Assembly: GCA_017620395.1 (NCBI GenBank)
Contig: JAFZQJ010000013.1
Location: 1 to 64,000 of the forward strand
Source: Clostridia bacterium
GTDB lineage: Bacteria > Bacillota > Clostridia > Oscillospirales > RGIG8002
Reading direction: 5' to 3'
Length of the DNA stretch: 64,000 nt
A model generated the notes under the pieces. It did no database searches and had not been told where the DNA came from. It worked only from the letters and a program-made list of their open reading frames with translations. Below are positions 8,045-16,348 of the stretch, piece after piece (position 1 is the stretch's first letter; the number at the start of each line of letters is the position of its first letter). The translations under genes and the position numbers were made by a program.

Positions 8045-10228
8045 TTATTCCTTCCGCTCCTGCGCCTGCGGTTTGGCGGGCTCCGAAAGGAAGACCGCGG
8101 GCGAATACAGATAGCCCTGATAGCAGTCGCAGCCGATCTCGTGCAGCGCTTCGCGCTCCTCCGCCGTCTCCACGTATTCGGCGAGCACCGTCAGACTCAG
8201 GCTCGCGGCGAGCTGCGTTATGGAGAGGATTATCTCGCGGCAGTTCTTATGAGTGAAGAGCCCCTTGACGAGCGAGCCGTCCAGCTTGATGAAATCGAAG
8301 AGGCTTTCCTTCAGATAGTTGATGGAGGTCTGCCCCATCGAGAAGTCGTCGATGGCGAGCAACAGCCCCAGATCGCGGAACGCGTGAAGCGTGTTTATCG
8401 TTTCCTCGTCAAATGAAAGCGCCGCCTGCTCGGTCAGCTCGAGACAGAAATTCTTGCCCTCGAAGGACTCTTTGGCCGCGAGCCTCTGCATGAACTGCAT
8501 GTAGCGCGGCGTGACTATCGTCGTGCCGGTGACGTTGACGGAGATCTTGACGTCCTTTCCGAAGCGTTCGATTATCTTCGGGCGGTCCTCAAGCGCACGG
8601 AGCACGACCGCCTCCTCCATATCCGGGAGGTATCCTCCCTCCTGCGCGAGTTTTATGACCATCGGCGGATAGAGCATGCCGTAGTTCGGATGATGCCAGC
8701 GCAGCAGCGCCTCGACTCCGATACAGCGGCCGTCATAACCGTACTGCGGCTGATACGCGAGGACGACGCCCTTCTTCATGCCGTGTTTGATCTCCGCGCA
8801 GAGCGCTCTGGCGAAGTCGCCGTACACGCTCTTCTGCTCGAGAATGCTGGCGTTCGCAAGCGACTGCTCGTTCTGACGGAAGTATTCGAGGAACGAATCG
8901 TATTCCCTCTTGTATTTATCCGCGTCGCGTTTGTCGAGCATACGGACGAAAGGAACGTATATCAGCACGCCGAGCACGACGTTCGCCACCTGCAGCAGGC
9001 TGCCGGCGACCGAGCCGGTCGCGTGGAAGCCGCCGAGCAGTATCGGCGTCGTCCATTCGACGCTGCCGGTTATCATCGGCACGAGCCCCGTCGCTATCGC
9101 GACGTACGCCGTAGAATAGCAGACGAGCGGAACGGTGATGAACGGTATAAGCATTATGGGATTGAAGACCACCGGCAGCCCGAAGACCATCAGCTCGTTG
9201 ATGTTGAAAAGCATCGGGAACGCCGCCGACCAGCCGAGTCCGCGGCGGGCTCTGTTTTTGGAGAAAAGCAGTATCGCTATAAGAAGGCATATCGCGGAAC
9301 CGCATCCTCCCATAAGCACGAAGCAGTCGAAAAACTGCTTCGTCAGTATCTCGGTCGGCGCGTTTCCCGCCGCGGCCGCGGCCTGATTCGCCGCGAGTCC
9401 GGGCGCGAAGTACTGCTGCATAACGCCCTCCAGCGTGTCGCTGCCGTGGATACCGAAGAACCACAGCACCGAGGAGAGCATTACGAAGAAGAATCCCTTG
9501 AAGAATCCGCTCCCGCCGATAGAGAAGAGATTGTTAAACGCGCTCGCGAGCAGCTCGCGGAAGGAATGAACGCTGAATATGTTGACTATCGCCGTGTTGA
9601 ATACCGCAAAGACCGCAGCGGTCAGGGTTATCGGGAAAAGATATGAAAGCATCAGGTTGAAATCGTGATCCGCGCCCGTCGAGTAGAAGCGTCTGCGGCG
9701 TCCGTGAAGCAGGCGGTAAAACCGAGCGTACAGCGCGGCGGCGCCGATGCCCGTGAGTATCGCGAGGAACATCGCCTGCGGACCGAGACCGTTAGTGACG
9801 AAGGCTATGTTGAACTTATCGTTCGTCCCCGCTTCCGTTATCTCGCGGAACGTGCCCGCGAGTATCGTAAAGGACAGCATCGACGAGAGCATCGCGCCGA
9901 TGGCAGGCGTATCCTCGTTAAGCTTCTCAGCGTTTTTCACGCGCATATACGAACGGCTTATCGCGACAGTCATATAAAGGCTCAGAATGCCGAAGGTTGC
10001 GTTGTAAACGAAGTCGAGGAACTGAAGCAGAAGTCCGCCCGCGAAGCCGTTGACAAACTTCTGATACGCTTCGACCGGGAAGGTCTTCAGTATCAGCGCG
10101 AACGCGCCGATGATGAGCACCGGCGTTATGCTGAGCAGTCCGCCGCGTATCGCGCGTACGAGGGTATAACCCTCCGCTTTTTCCATCAGATCCCTGACCG
10201 CGCCGGTTTTTTTCAAACTGTTGCCCAT
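8045..10228 (-). CDS. PTS EIIC permease fused to EAL c-di-GMP phosphodiesterase
   Basis: 727 residues from the chosen start. Residues about 15-420 form a polytopic EIIC domain of the glucose/lactose-cellobiose superfamily. The family's functional residues are kept: the His of FFGIHGSD and the Glu of NINELMVFGLPVVFNP (normally NEPxxFGLPxxxNP). No EIIB or EIIA domain follows. Instead a linker leads to an EAL domain (about 470-720) with EALLRW (E506), SVNVTG, CLELTE, AIDDFSMG, IKLDGSLV, AEYVET and QGYLYSP, so the metal- and substrate-binding residues look complete. It should break c-di-GMP to pGpG, perhaps under control of sugar binding. In-frame starts at 10339 and 10237 exist; 10228 is preferred because AAAGG lies 10 bases before it and only 1 base before 10237. 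Confidence 0.9.
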   Translation of the reverse strand: MGNSLKKTGAVRDLMEKAEGYTLVRAIRGGLLSITPVLIIGAFALILKTFPVEAYQKFVNGFAGGLLLQFLDFVYNATFGILSLYMTVAISRSYMRVKNAEKLNEDTPAIGAMLSSMLSFTILAGTFREITEAGTNDKFNIAFVTNGLGPQAMFLAILTGIGAAALYARFYRLLHGRRRRFYSTGADHDFNLMLSYLFPITLTAAVFAVFNTAIVNIFSVHSFRELLASAFNNLFSIGGSGFFKGFFFVMLSSVLWFFGIHGSDTLEGVMQQYFAPGLAANQAAAAAGNAPTEILTKQFFDCFVLMGGCGSAICLLIAILLFSKNRARRGLGWSAAFPMLFNINELMVFGLPVVFNPIMLIPFITVPLVCYSTAYVAIATGLVPMITGSVEWTTPILLGGFHATGSVAGSLLQVANVVLGVLIYVPFVRMLDKRDADKYKREYDSFLEYFRQNEQSLANASILEQKSVYGDFARALCAEIKHGMKKGVVLAYQPQYGYDGRCIGVEALLRWHHPNYGMLYPPMVIKLAQEGGYLPDMEEAVVLRALEDRPKIIERFGKDVKISVNVTGTTIVTPRYMQFMQRLAAKESFEGKNFCLELTEQAALSFDEETINTLHAFRDLGLLLAIDDFSMGQTSINYLKESLFDFIKLDGSLVKGLFTHKNCREIILSITQLAASLSLTVLAEYVETAEEREALHEIGCDCYQGYLYSPAVFLSEPAKPQAQERKE

Positions 10229-10401
10229 TTGCGTCATACCTTTTGTTGCGGATAGATATATGCGTCCTCCGCGTCCGTTTTCCGACGGCTGTATGTAGAC
10301 GCATATAGATATATATTTAATATGATAACTCAACCACAAGCCTTTGTCAAGAAATGTTATGGATGAACCGGTATTTTTTTACTTCGAGCTCCCGGACGCG
10401 G

Positions 10402-10576
10402 GGGATTCGCTCGGCGCGCTTTTGCGCGCGCCGACACGCCCTCGTCGGCGGAAACGCGCCACCGGCGCGTTTCCTTCCGTCCGCTCCGCGGACTCCCTCC
10501 TTTTCGAATCCCTCCGATTCTATATTAAAAGCGTAAGGCGCCCGAATGGGCGCCTTACGCTTTTGGCGGAAGCGGT
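10402..10576 (-). repeat. tRNA-Ser tail repeat unit, distal copy (175 bp)
   Basis: Non-coding unit nearly identical to the one at 10577-10741. In the direction of tRNA transcription it runs: copy of the tRNA 3' end (CACCGCTTCCGCCA), terminator hairpin, AT-rich spacer, then a body with hairpins built from GGAAACGCGCC/GGCGCGTTTCC and TCGGCGCGC/GCGCGCCGA. The body is enclosed by GGGATTCG/CGAATCCC, the T-arm sequence of the tRNA. Compared with the other copy the stems are kept, while loops and a spacer of 8 bases differ. Open frames across this region are artefacts of the repeat. Confidence 0.85.
10527..10564 (-). terminator. Terminator copy inside the distal tRNA-tail unit
   Basis: Perfect 17-bp inverted repeat, arms 10527-10543 and 10548-10564 (AAAAGCGTAAGGCGCCC and its complement), loop of 4. 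It has the same stem as the terminator next to the tRNA but a different loop. Confidence 0.8.
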
Positions 10577-10741
10577 GGGATTCGCTCGGCGCGCTTTTGC
10601 GCGCGCCGACACGCCCTCGTCGGCGGAAACGCGCCCCCGGCGCGTTTCCTTCCGCTTCGCTCCCTCCTTTTCGAATCCCTCCGATTCATATTAAAAGCGT
10701 AAGGCGCCCATCGGGCGCCTTACGCTTTTGGCGGAAGCGGT
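10577..10741 (-). repeat. tRNA-Ser tail repeat unit, proximal copy (165 bp)
   Basis: Second copy of the unit, abutting and overlapping the 3' end of the real tRNA-Ser gene. At its right edge GGGATTCG runs on into the true T-arm (GATTCGAACCC) of the tRNA, whereas at the junction with the distal copy the same bases run into CTCGGCGCGC. The two copies and the tRNA thus share the 14-base tail with CCA and the terminator. Confidence 0.85.
10693..10729 (-). terminator. tRNA-Ser terminator
   Basis: Perfect 17-bp inverted repeat, arms 10693-10709 and 10713-10729, with a 3-base loop and a T run on the minus strand, beginning at the final A of the encoded CCA. Confidence 0.88.
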
Positions 10742-10817
10742 GGGATTCGAACCCACGAGACCTTGCGATCTACCTGATTTCGAGTCAGGCCCGTTATGAC
10801 CACTTCGATACGCTTCC
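10729..10817 (-). tRNA. tRNA-Ser(CGA) with encoded CCA
   Basis: Minus-strand class II tRNA. Acceptor GGAAGCG pairs with CGCTTCC. The anticodon arm is CCTGA-CTCGAAA-TCAGG, giving anticodon CGA, which reads UCG. A long variable arm follows (TAGATCGCAAGGTCT), typical of tRNA-Ser, and the T arm is GTGGG-TTCGAAT-CCCAC. Discriminator G and CCA are encoded. It has its own promoter and terminator. Confidence 0.95.
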
Positions 10818-10853
10818 GTATTATCCGCCGCGCTTTCCGCGCGGCCACGAACT

Positions 10854-10882
10854 ATTTTACTTTATACCCCGCCGGTTGTCAA
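10854..10882 (-). promoter_or_regulatory. Promoter of tRNA-Ser
   Basis: On the minus strand TTGACA (10877-10882), 17-base spacer, TAAAAT (10854-10859), about 37 bases before the mature tRNA 5' end. The 5' leader contains a GCGC-rich hairpin that could be a processing signal. Confidence 0.8.
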
Positions 10883-10984
10883 GTGTTTTTACGCTTTTCA
10901 TCTCCGCGGAAGTCCCGTTTTTTCGCTTTTAACCCGCCCCGGACGGTCTGACGAATATTTTTCAAAATTTTTTCGCCACTTTAC

Positions 10985-11013
10985 TTGACTAAATTGATAA
11001 AGTGTGATATAGT
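10985..11013 (+). promoter_or_regulatory. Promoter of the his operon
   Basis: TTGACT (10985-10990), 17-base spacer, TATAGT (11008-11013). The expected start near 11020 leaves a leader of only about 60 bases, too short for a T-box. The leader has just a small CGCG hairpin before the ribosome binding site GAGAGG. Confidence 0.8.
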
Positions 11014-11079
11014 ACGTCATATACTTCCGAAGATATTAACGAAAACCGCGCGGGAACGCGCTTTGAGAGGTACTTGTCT

Positions 11080-12165
11080 ATGATCTCCGACGCTTATGAA
11101 AACGGAATAAACGGACGCGACTTCGGCGCGATTTACCGCAAGCTCGGCTACAAGCCGTTCCGCATGAACCGCTTTGAGGAATATTCCCTCTACGCCGAGA
11201 ACCGCAGCTTCCTCGTCTGCGACAGCGTGATAACCTTCAACGACAGGCGCGGGCGCCTCATGGCGCTGAAGCCCGACGTCACGCTCTCCATCGCCAAAAG
11301 CTGCCGCGACGACGGCGGCACGTCGAAGTTTTACTACGACGAAAACGTCTACAGGCTCGACGACGCCTCCGGCGAGTTCCGCGAGATAATGCAGTCCGGC
11401 CTTGAATGCATGGGCGCGATCGATCTCTACTCTGAATGCGAAGTGCTTTCGCTCGCAGTAAAAAGCCTTGAGCTGATAAGCGGCGACTGCGTGCTCGACG
11501 TTTCGCACGTCGGGATACCGCAGGCGGTCATCGACGACGCGGGGCTCGACCGCGACGCCGCGCTGAAGCTGCTCGCCGCGAAGAACGCGCACGGTCTGCG
11601 CGCGCTCTGCGCGGAAAGCGGCGTTCCCGCCGCGAAGGCGGACGCGCTCGCGGAGCTGGCGCAGCTCTACGGCGGTTTCGCCGAGCTGCTGCCGCGCCTG
11701 CGTTCTCTCCTGCCCGAAGCCGCGCAGCCGGCGCTCGCCGAGCTCGAGCGCGTATACTCCGTGATGGGCGCCGCCGGCGAAGCGGATAAGCTACGGCTCG
11801 ACTTCTCCCTCGTCAGCGACATGAGCTATTACAACGGGATAATCTTCCGCGGCTTCGTCAAGGGCGTCACCCGAGCGGTTATCTCCGGCGGCCGCTACGA
11901 TAACCTTCTGAAAAAACTGGGCAAAAACGCGCAGGCGATCGGCTTCGCCGTCTACCGCGACACGCTCGCGGACCTCGACTGCGCGCCTGAATACGACGCG
12001 GACGTGCTGCTCCTCTGCGGCGACGCCGCGCCGGAGGAAACGATGCGCGCCGTGAAGGCGCTGAACGGCGCCGGAAAGAGCGTGCGCGTTTCGCGCGACG
12101 GCGCGGGACTCCGCTGCCGCGAGGTCAAAAAGCTCGTGAAAGGAGCGATAACCGATGCCGAATGA
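11080..12165 (+). CDS. hisZ: ATP phosphoribosyltransferase regulatory subunit HisZ
   Basis: 361 residues, a histidyl-tRNA-synthetase-like protein without the anticodon-binding domain. Class II synthetase features are visible: FEEYSLYAEN, LMALKPDVTLSIAK (motif 2-like region), ENVYR, and RAVISGGRYDNLL near the C-terminus. HisZ has no synthetase activity. It forms a hetero-octamer with short HisG and is needed for the first step of histidine synthesis and its feedback inhibition. ATG at 11080 (9 bases after GAGAGG) is preferred to the TTG two codons upstream. It is the first gene of the operon and overlaps hisG by 11 bases. Confidence 0.92.
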   Translation: MISDAYENGINGRDFGAIYRKLGYKPFRMNRFEEYSLYAENRSFLVCDSVITFNDRRGRLMALKPDVTLSIAKSCRDDGGTSKFYYDENVYRLDDASGEFREIMQSGLECMGAIDLYSECEVLSLAVKSLELISGDCVLDVSHVGIPQAVIDDAGLDRDAALKLLAAKNAHGLRALCAESGVPAAKADALAELAQLYGGFAELLPRLRSLLPEAAQPALAELERVYSVMGAAGEADKLRLDFSLVSDMSYYNGIIFRGFVKGVTRAVISGGRYDNLLKKLGKNAQAIGFAVYRDTLADLDCAPEYDADVLLLCGDAAPEETMRAVKALNGAGKSVRVSRDGAGLRCREVKKLVKGAITDAE

Positions 12166-12787
12166 GATGCTGAACGTCGCGCTGCCGAAGGGGCGGCTCG
12201 GCGAAGCCGTCTATGAACGCTTCGAGAAGGCGGGCTTCGGCTGTCCGTCGATACGCGAGACCAACCGCAAGCTGATATTCGAGAATCCCGAAACGCGGGT
12301 GCGCTACTTCTGGGTAAAGCCCTCCGACGTCGCGATCTACGTCGAGCGCGGAGCCGCCGACTGCGGAGTCGCCGGCAGCGATATCCTGCTGGAGTACTCC
12401 CCCGACGTCTACGAGCTTCTCGACCTCGGGCTCGGTAAATGCAGGATGGCGGTCGCCGGCAAAAAGGGCTTCGCCGACAACACCGAGCGCGCCCTGCGCG
12501 TCGCGACCAAGTTCCCCAACATCGCCCGCGATTTCTACATGAAAAAGGGCAGGCAGATAGACATCATCCGCCTCAACGGCTCCATCGAGCTCGCGCCGAT
12601 ACTCGGCATATCCGACGTCATCGTCGACATTGTCGAAACGGGCAAGACCCTGCTGGAAAACGACCTCGAGCCCTTCGAGGACATCGTTCCGATAAGCGCG
12701 CGGCTGATCGCAAACAAGGTCAGCTGCAAATTCAAGACGGACCTGATAAACGCCCTCGTCAGCGGGCTGGAAGGAGACCTGAAATGA
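12155..12787 (+). CDS. hisG: ATP phosphoribosyltransferase, short form
   Basis: 210 residues, the short HisG form that lacks the C-terminal regulatory domain and so needs HisZ, encoded just upstream. It catalyses ATP + PRPP to phosphoribosyl-ATP, the committing step of histidine synthesis. Typical features are VALPKGRLGEA at the N-terminus, GVAGSDILLEY, and ISDVIVDIVETGKTLLEN, the PRPP-binding loop region. The end overlaps hisD by 4 bases (ATGA). Confidence 0.95.
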   Translation: MPNEMLNVALPKGRLGEAVYERFEKAGFGCPSIRETNRKLIFENPETRVRYFWVKPSDVAIYVERGAADCGVAGSDILLEYSPDVYELLDLGLGKCRMAVAGKKGFADNTERALRVATKFPNIARDFYMKKGRQIDIIRLNGSIELAPILGISDVIVDIVETGKTLLENDLEPFEDIVPISARLIANKVSCKFKTDLINALVSGLEGDLK

Positions 12788-14061
12788 TAAGGATACTCGA
12801 CAGCGCCTCCGTGCCGCTCAGCGAGATACTGCTTCGCGAAAACGCCGTTTCCGGCGTGACCGACGCGGTGGCGAACATACTGCGCGAGGTGCGCGAACGC
12901 GGCGACGAAGCCGTGCGCGAATTCACCGAGCGCTTCGACCGCACGCGGCTCGACTCCTTCGAGCTGACCGCGGAGGAGTACGCCGACGGCGCCGCGAAGG
13001 CGGATCCGCGGCTCGTCGCCGTCATGGAAAAGGCGGCGGCCAACATACGCGAATACCACTCCGCGCAGGTGCGCGGGTCGAGCGTAGTCAAGGAGCGCGA
13101 CGGCATCGTGCTCGGGCAGCGCGTGATGGGGCTCGCGAAGGTGCTGCTTTACGTTCCCGGCGGCACGGCGAGGTATCCCTCCTCCGTGCTTATGAACGCG
13201 ATACCCGCCTCCCTCGCGGGAGTAGGCGAGATAATAATGACCACACCGCCCTCCGCGGACGGCACCGTTCCGCCGGCGATACTCGCCGCCGCGAAGATAG
13301 CGGGCGTGCACCGCGTTTTCAAGCTCGGCGGAGCGCAGGCGGTCGCCGCCTTCGCCTACGGCACCGAAAGCGCGCCGCGGGTCGATAAGATAGTCGGACC
13401 CGGCAACGCCTTCGTCGCCGAAGCCAAGCGGCAGGTCTACGGGCTCGTCGCGATAGACATGATCGCCGGACCGAGCGAAATACTCGTCGTTTCCGACGGA
13501 AAGAACGACCCCCGCGTGCTCGCCGCCGACCTGCTCTCGCAGGCGGAGCATGACAGAAACGCGACCGCGGCGCTCGTCACCGTCAGCCGCGAAGAAGCCG
13601 ACGCGGTCAGCGCGGAGCTGGAGCGTCAGATACCGCTGCTCCCGCGCGCCGAGATCGCCCGCGCGTCAATAGACGGCAACGGCAAGATAATACTCGTCTC
13701 CGACGTTGAGGCGGCGGTGGAAATGTCCAACGCGCTCGCGCCGGAGCATCTGGAACTCGCGGTGGAGGACCCCTTCGCCCTGCTCCCGCTGGTGCGCGAC
13801 GCCGGCTCGGTCTTCCTCGGCAGGAGCTGCCCCGAGCCGCTCGGCGACTACTTCGCCGGCACCAACCACACACTCCCGACCGGAGGCACCGCCCGTTTCT
13901 CGAGCCCGCTCTCCGTCGACGATTTCTGCAAAAAGTCATCCTATACGTACTACACGCCCGAAGCGCTCGACGCGGTATGCGACGACATCGCGTACTTCGC
14001 GCGCGCCGAGGGACTTGAAGCGCACGCGCGTTCGGCGCTTGCGCGGAGGGAGAAAGAATGA
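12784..14061 (+). CDS. hisD: Histidinol dehydrogenase
   Basis: 425 residues; zinc enzyme that oxidises L-histidinol to L-histidine with two NAD+. Recognisable segments are LYVPGGTARYPSSVLMNAIPA, KIVGPGNAFVAEAKRQV, IAGPSEILVVSDG, LSQAEHD (zinc/catalytic region), NALAPEHLEL and AGTNHTLPTGGTARFSS. The reading frame is open further upstream inside hisG, but ATG at 12784, overlapping the hisG stop, gives the family N-terminus. It sits third in the operon and overlaps hisC by 4 bases. Confidence 0.96.
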   Translation: MIRILDSASVPLSEILLRENAVSGVTDAVANILREVRERGDEAVREFTERFDRTRLDSFELTAEEYADGAAKADPRLVAVMEKAAANIREYHSAQVRGSSVVKERDGIVLGQRVMGLAKVLLYVPGGTARYPSSVLMNAIPASLAGVGEIIMTTPPSADGTVPPAILAAAKIAGVHRVFKLGGAQAVAAFAYGTESAPRVDKIVGPGNAFVAEAKRQVYGLVAIDMIAGPSEILVVSDGKNDPRVLAADLLSQAEHDRNATAALVTVSREEADAVSAELERQIPLLPRAEIARASIDGNGKIILVSDVEAAVEMSNALAPEHLELAVEDPFALLPLVRDAGSVFLGRSCPEPLGDYFAGTNHTLPTGGTARFSSPLSVDDFCKKSSYTYYTPEALDAVCDDIAYFARAEGLEAHARSALARREKE

Positions 14062-15125
14062 GCCGTTTCATGCTGCCGCGCCTCGAAGCGCTCGAGGCGT
14101 ACGTCCCCGGCGAACAGCCGCGCGACCGCAAATACGTAAAGCTGAATACGAACGAATCGCCCTATCCGCCGTCGCCTTCCGTGCTCGAAGCGGTGAGCCG
14201 CGGCGAGCTTGAAGACCTGCGCCTCTACTCCGACCCGACCTGCGCCGCGCTGAAGGCCGCGCTGGCGGACGAGTACGGCGTGAAGCCCGAAAACGTCTTC
14301 GTTTCCAACGGCTCGGACGAAACGCTTTCCTTCTTCTTCGCCGCCTACTGCGGCGAAGAGGCCGCGGCGTACTGCCCGGAGATAAGCTACGGCTTCTACC
14401 CCGTTTTCGCGCAGTTTTACGGCGCGCCGTACAAGGCAGTGCCGATGGAGGACGACCTGTCGATAGACTACCGCCGCTTCCTCGGCGTCGACGGTAACGT
14501 CGTCATCGCCAACCCGAACGCGCCGACGGGGATCGCGCTGCCCGTTTCGCAGCTGCGCGAGATCGCGGAAAGCATTCCCGACCGCGTGCTCTGCGTCGAC
14601 GAGGCCTACGTCGACTTCGGCGCGGAAAGCGCCCTGCCGCTGATAAAGGAGCTGCCGAACGTGCTCGTCGTGCGCACCTACTCCAAGTCGCGCTCGATGG
14701 CGGGCGCGCGGCTCGGCTTCGCCTTCGGCCCGCCGGAGATCGTAGCCGACCTGGAGAAGCTGAAGTACTCCTTCAACCCCTACAACGTCAACCGCCTGAC
14801 GCAGCTCTGCGGCGCGGCCGCGCTCAAGGACGGCGGCTACTACCGCGACTGCTGCGCTAAGATAATCCGCGAACGCGAATATCTTTCCGGCGAGCTGAAG
14901 GCGCTCGGCGGCGAAACGACTCCGTCGGAGGCGAACTTCGTCTTCGTGCGTTTCCCCGGCTGCGACGGCGCGGAGCTCTGCGCGGAGCTGAAGGCGCGCG
15001 GCGTGCTCGTCAGGCATTTCAATATACCCGCGATAAAAGACTATTTGAGGATAACCGTCGGCTCGCGCGACGAATGCGAAACGCTCGTAGCGCGGCTGAC
15101 TGAAATAATCGGAGGTGCAAAATGA
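14058..15125 (+). CDS. hisC: Histidinol-phosphate aminotransferase
   Basis: 355 residues, PLP-dependent fold type I aminotransferase making L-histidinol phosphate from imidazole-acetol phosphate and glutamate. The N-terminal KLNTNESPYPPSP is the HisC hallmark. NPNAPTGIA and CVDEAYVDF bind the cofactor, the Schiff-base lysine is in TYSKSRSMAGARLGF, and the substrate arginine is in LRITVGSRDE. Coupled by ATGA on both sides. Confidence 0.95.
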   Translation: MSRFMLPRLEALEAYVPGEQPRDRKYVKLNTNESPYPPSPSVLEAVSRGELEDLRLYSDPTCAALKAALADEYGVKPENVFVSNGSDETLSFFFAAYCGEEAAAYCPEISYGFYPVFAQFYGAPYKAVPMEDDLSIDYRRFLGVDGNVVIANPNAPTGIALPVSQLREIAESIPDRVLCVDEAYVDFGAESALPLIKELPNVLVVRTYSKSRSMAGARLGFAFGPPEIVADLEKLKYSFNPYNVNRLTQLCGAAALKDGGYYRDCCAKIIREREYLSGELKALGGETTPSEANFVFVRFPGCDGAELCAELKARGVLVRHFNIPAIKDYLRITVGSRDECETLVARLTEIIGGAK

Positions 15126-15709
15126 GGACCGCTGAAATCAAAAGAAAGACCGCAGAGACCGATATCGCCGTTAAGCTGAATATAGACGGCAGCGGCAACG
15201 CCGCCGTTTCCACCGGAGTCGGCTTTCTCGACCACATGCTGACGCTCTTCGCGAAGCACGGCCGCTTCGACCTCGACGTAAAGTGCAAGGGCGACCTCAA
15301 CGTCGACTTCCACCACACCGTCGAGGACGTCGCGATCTGCATCGGCAAGGCGTTCGGGCAGGCGCTCGGCGACAAGGCGGGAATCACGCGCTACGGAAGC
15401 GTCATTCTGCCGATGGACGAGGCGCTCGTGCTCTGCGCGCTCGATATTTCCGGCCGCACCTTCCTCGCGCTCGACCTCGGCATACGGGCGAAGCGCATCG
15501 GCGACTTCGACGTGGAGCTTATAGAGGAGTTTTTCCACGGCTTCACGCGCGCCTGCCCCGTCACGCTTCACATAAAGAAGCTCGACGGGCGCAACTCGCA
15601 TCACATCGCGGAGGCGGCGTTCAAGGCGTTCGGCAGAACGCTCTGCGCGGCCTGCGCGTTCGACGAACGGCTCGGCGGACGCATTCCGTCGACGAAAGGC
15701 GTTTTATGA
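15122..15709 (+). CDS. hisB: Imidazoleglycerol-phosphate dehydratase
   Basis: 195 residues, the monofunctional HisB dehydratase without the phosphatase domain found in enterobacteria. Conserved manganese-binding motifs are visible: FLDHML, DFHHTVED, EEFFHGF and NSHHIAEAAFKAFGR. It converts imidazole glycerol phosphate to imidazole acetol phosphate. No histidinol-phosphate phosphatase is recognised within the operon; the two metallophosphoesterases elsewhere in the window are not obviously that enzyme. It overlaps hisC and hisH by 4 bases each. Confidence 0.96.
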   Translation: MRTAEIKRKTAETDIAVKLNIDGSGNAAVSTGVGFLDHMLTLFAKHGRFDLDVKCKGDLNVDFHHTVEDVAICIGKAFGQALGDKAGITRYGSVILPMDEALVLCALDISGRTFLALDLGIRAKRIGDFDVELIEEFFHGFTRACPVTLHIKKLDGRNSHHIAEAAFKAFGRTLCAACAFDERLGGRIPSTKGVL

Positions 15710-16332
15710 CAGCGATAGTAGACTACGGCGTGGGCAACCTCTTTTCCCTCGCCTGCTCATTCAAGGCCGTCGGCGCCGACGCGGTCGTCACCGGCGACGC
15801 GGAGGTCATACGCTCCGCCGACCGCGTGGTGCTCCCCGGAGTCGGCGCGTTCGCGGACGCGGCGGCGAAGCTGCGCGAAAGCGGACTTGACGCGGTCATC
15901 CGCGAGCAGGCCGCCGCCGGCAAGCCGCTGCTCGGCGTCTGCCTCGGTATGCAGCTTCTGTTTGACCGCAGCCTCGAATACGGCGAGCACGAAGGGCTCG
16001 GGCTCATCCCCGGCGAGATCGTGCCAATCGCCTCGGCGCTTCCCGGGGGCTCGGACCTGAAGATCCCGCAGATCGGCTGGAACGCGCTGCGCTTCCCCGC
16101 CGGCAGGCCGAAAAGCCGCCTCTTCGCAGGAATAAACGAGGGCGACTGCGTTTACTTCGTCCACTCCTACTACGCAGCGACCGAGCCGCAGTACGTCTCC
16201 GCGTACACGGAGTACGGCGCGGAGCTGACCGCTTCCGCGGAGCGCGGTAGCGTCTACGGCATGCAGTTCCACCCCGAAAAAAGCGGCCGCGTGGGGCTCG
16301 CGATACTCTCCGCCTTCGCGGAGCTGAAATAG
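15706..16332 (+). CDS. hisH: Imidazole glycerol phosphate synthase, glutaminase subunit
   Basis: 208 residues, class I glutamine amidotransferase. VDYGVGNLFSL opens the protein; the nucleophile elbow is GVCLGMQLLF, and the catalytic His/Glu are in MQFHPEKSG. It supplies ammonia to HisF. ATG at 15706 overlaps the hisB stop; the frame is open further upstream, but this is only the hisB shadow. The gap of 16 bases before hisA is the only real gap in the operon. Confidence 0.95.
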   Translation: MTAIVDYGVGNLFSLACSFKAVGADAVVTGDAEVIRSADRVVLPGVGAFADAAAKLRESGLDAVIREQAAAGKPLLGVCLGMQLLFDRSLEYGEHEGLGLIPGEIVPIASALPGGSDLKIPQIGWNALRFPAGRPKSRLFAGINEGDCVYFVHSYYAATEPQYVSAYTEYGAELTASAERGSVYGMQFHPEKSGRVGLAILSAFAELK

Positions 16333-16348
16333 AAAGGGCATTTCTTTT

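Noticed and set aside
10344-10932. Open frames on the plus strand across the tRNA-Ser region
   Set aside because: They translate the repeat units and the tRNA in the wrong direction, and the products are Arg/Pro-rich repeats of each other.
11014-11079. T-box leader for the his operon
   Set aside because: The leader is only about 60 bases and has no T-box consensus or terminator/antiterminator pair.
12439-12783. Longer hisD with an extra N-terminal part
   Set aside because: The open frame inside hisG is Arg-rich shadow sequence. The ATG at 12784 with the ATGA overlap gives the normal HisD start.
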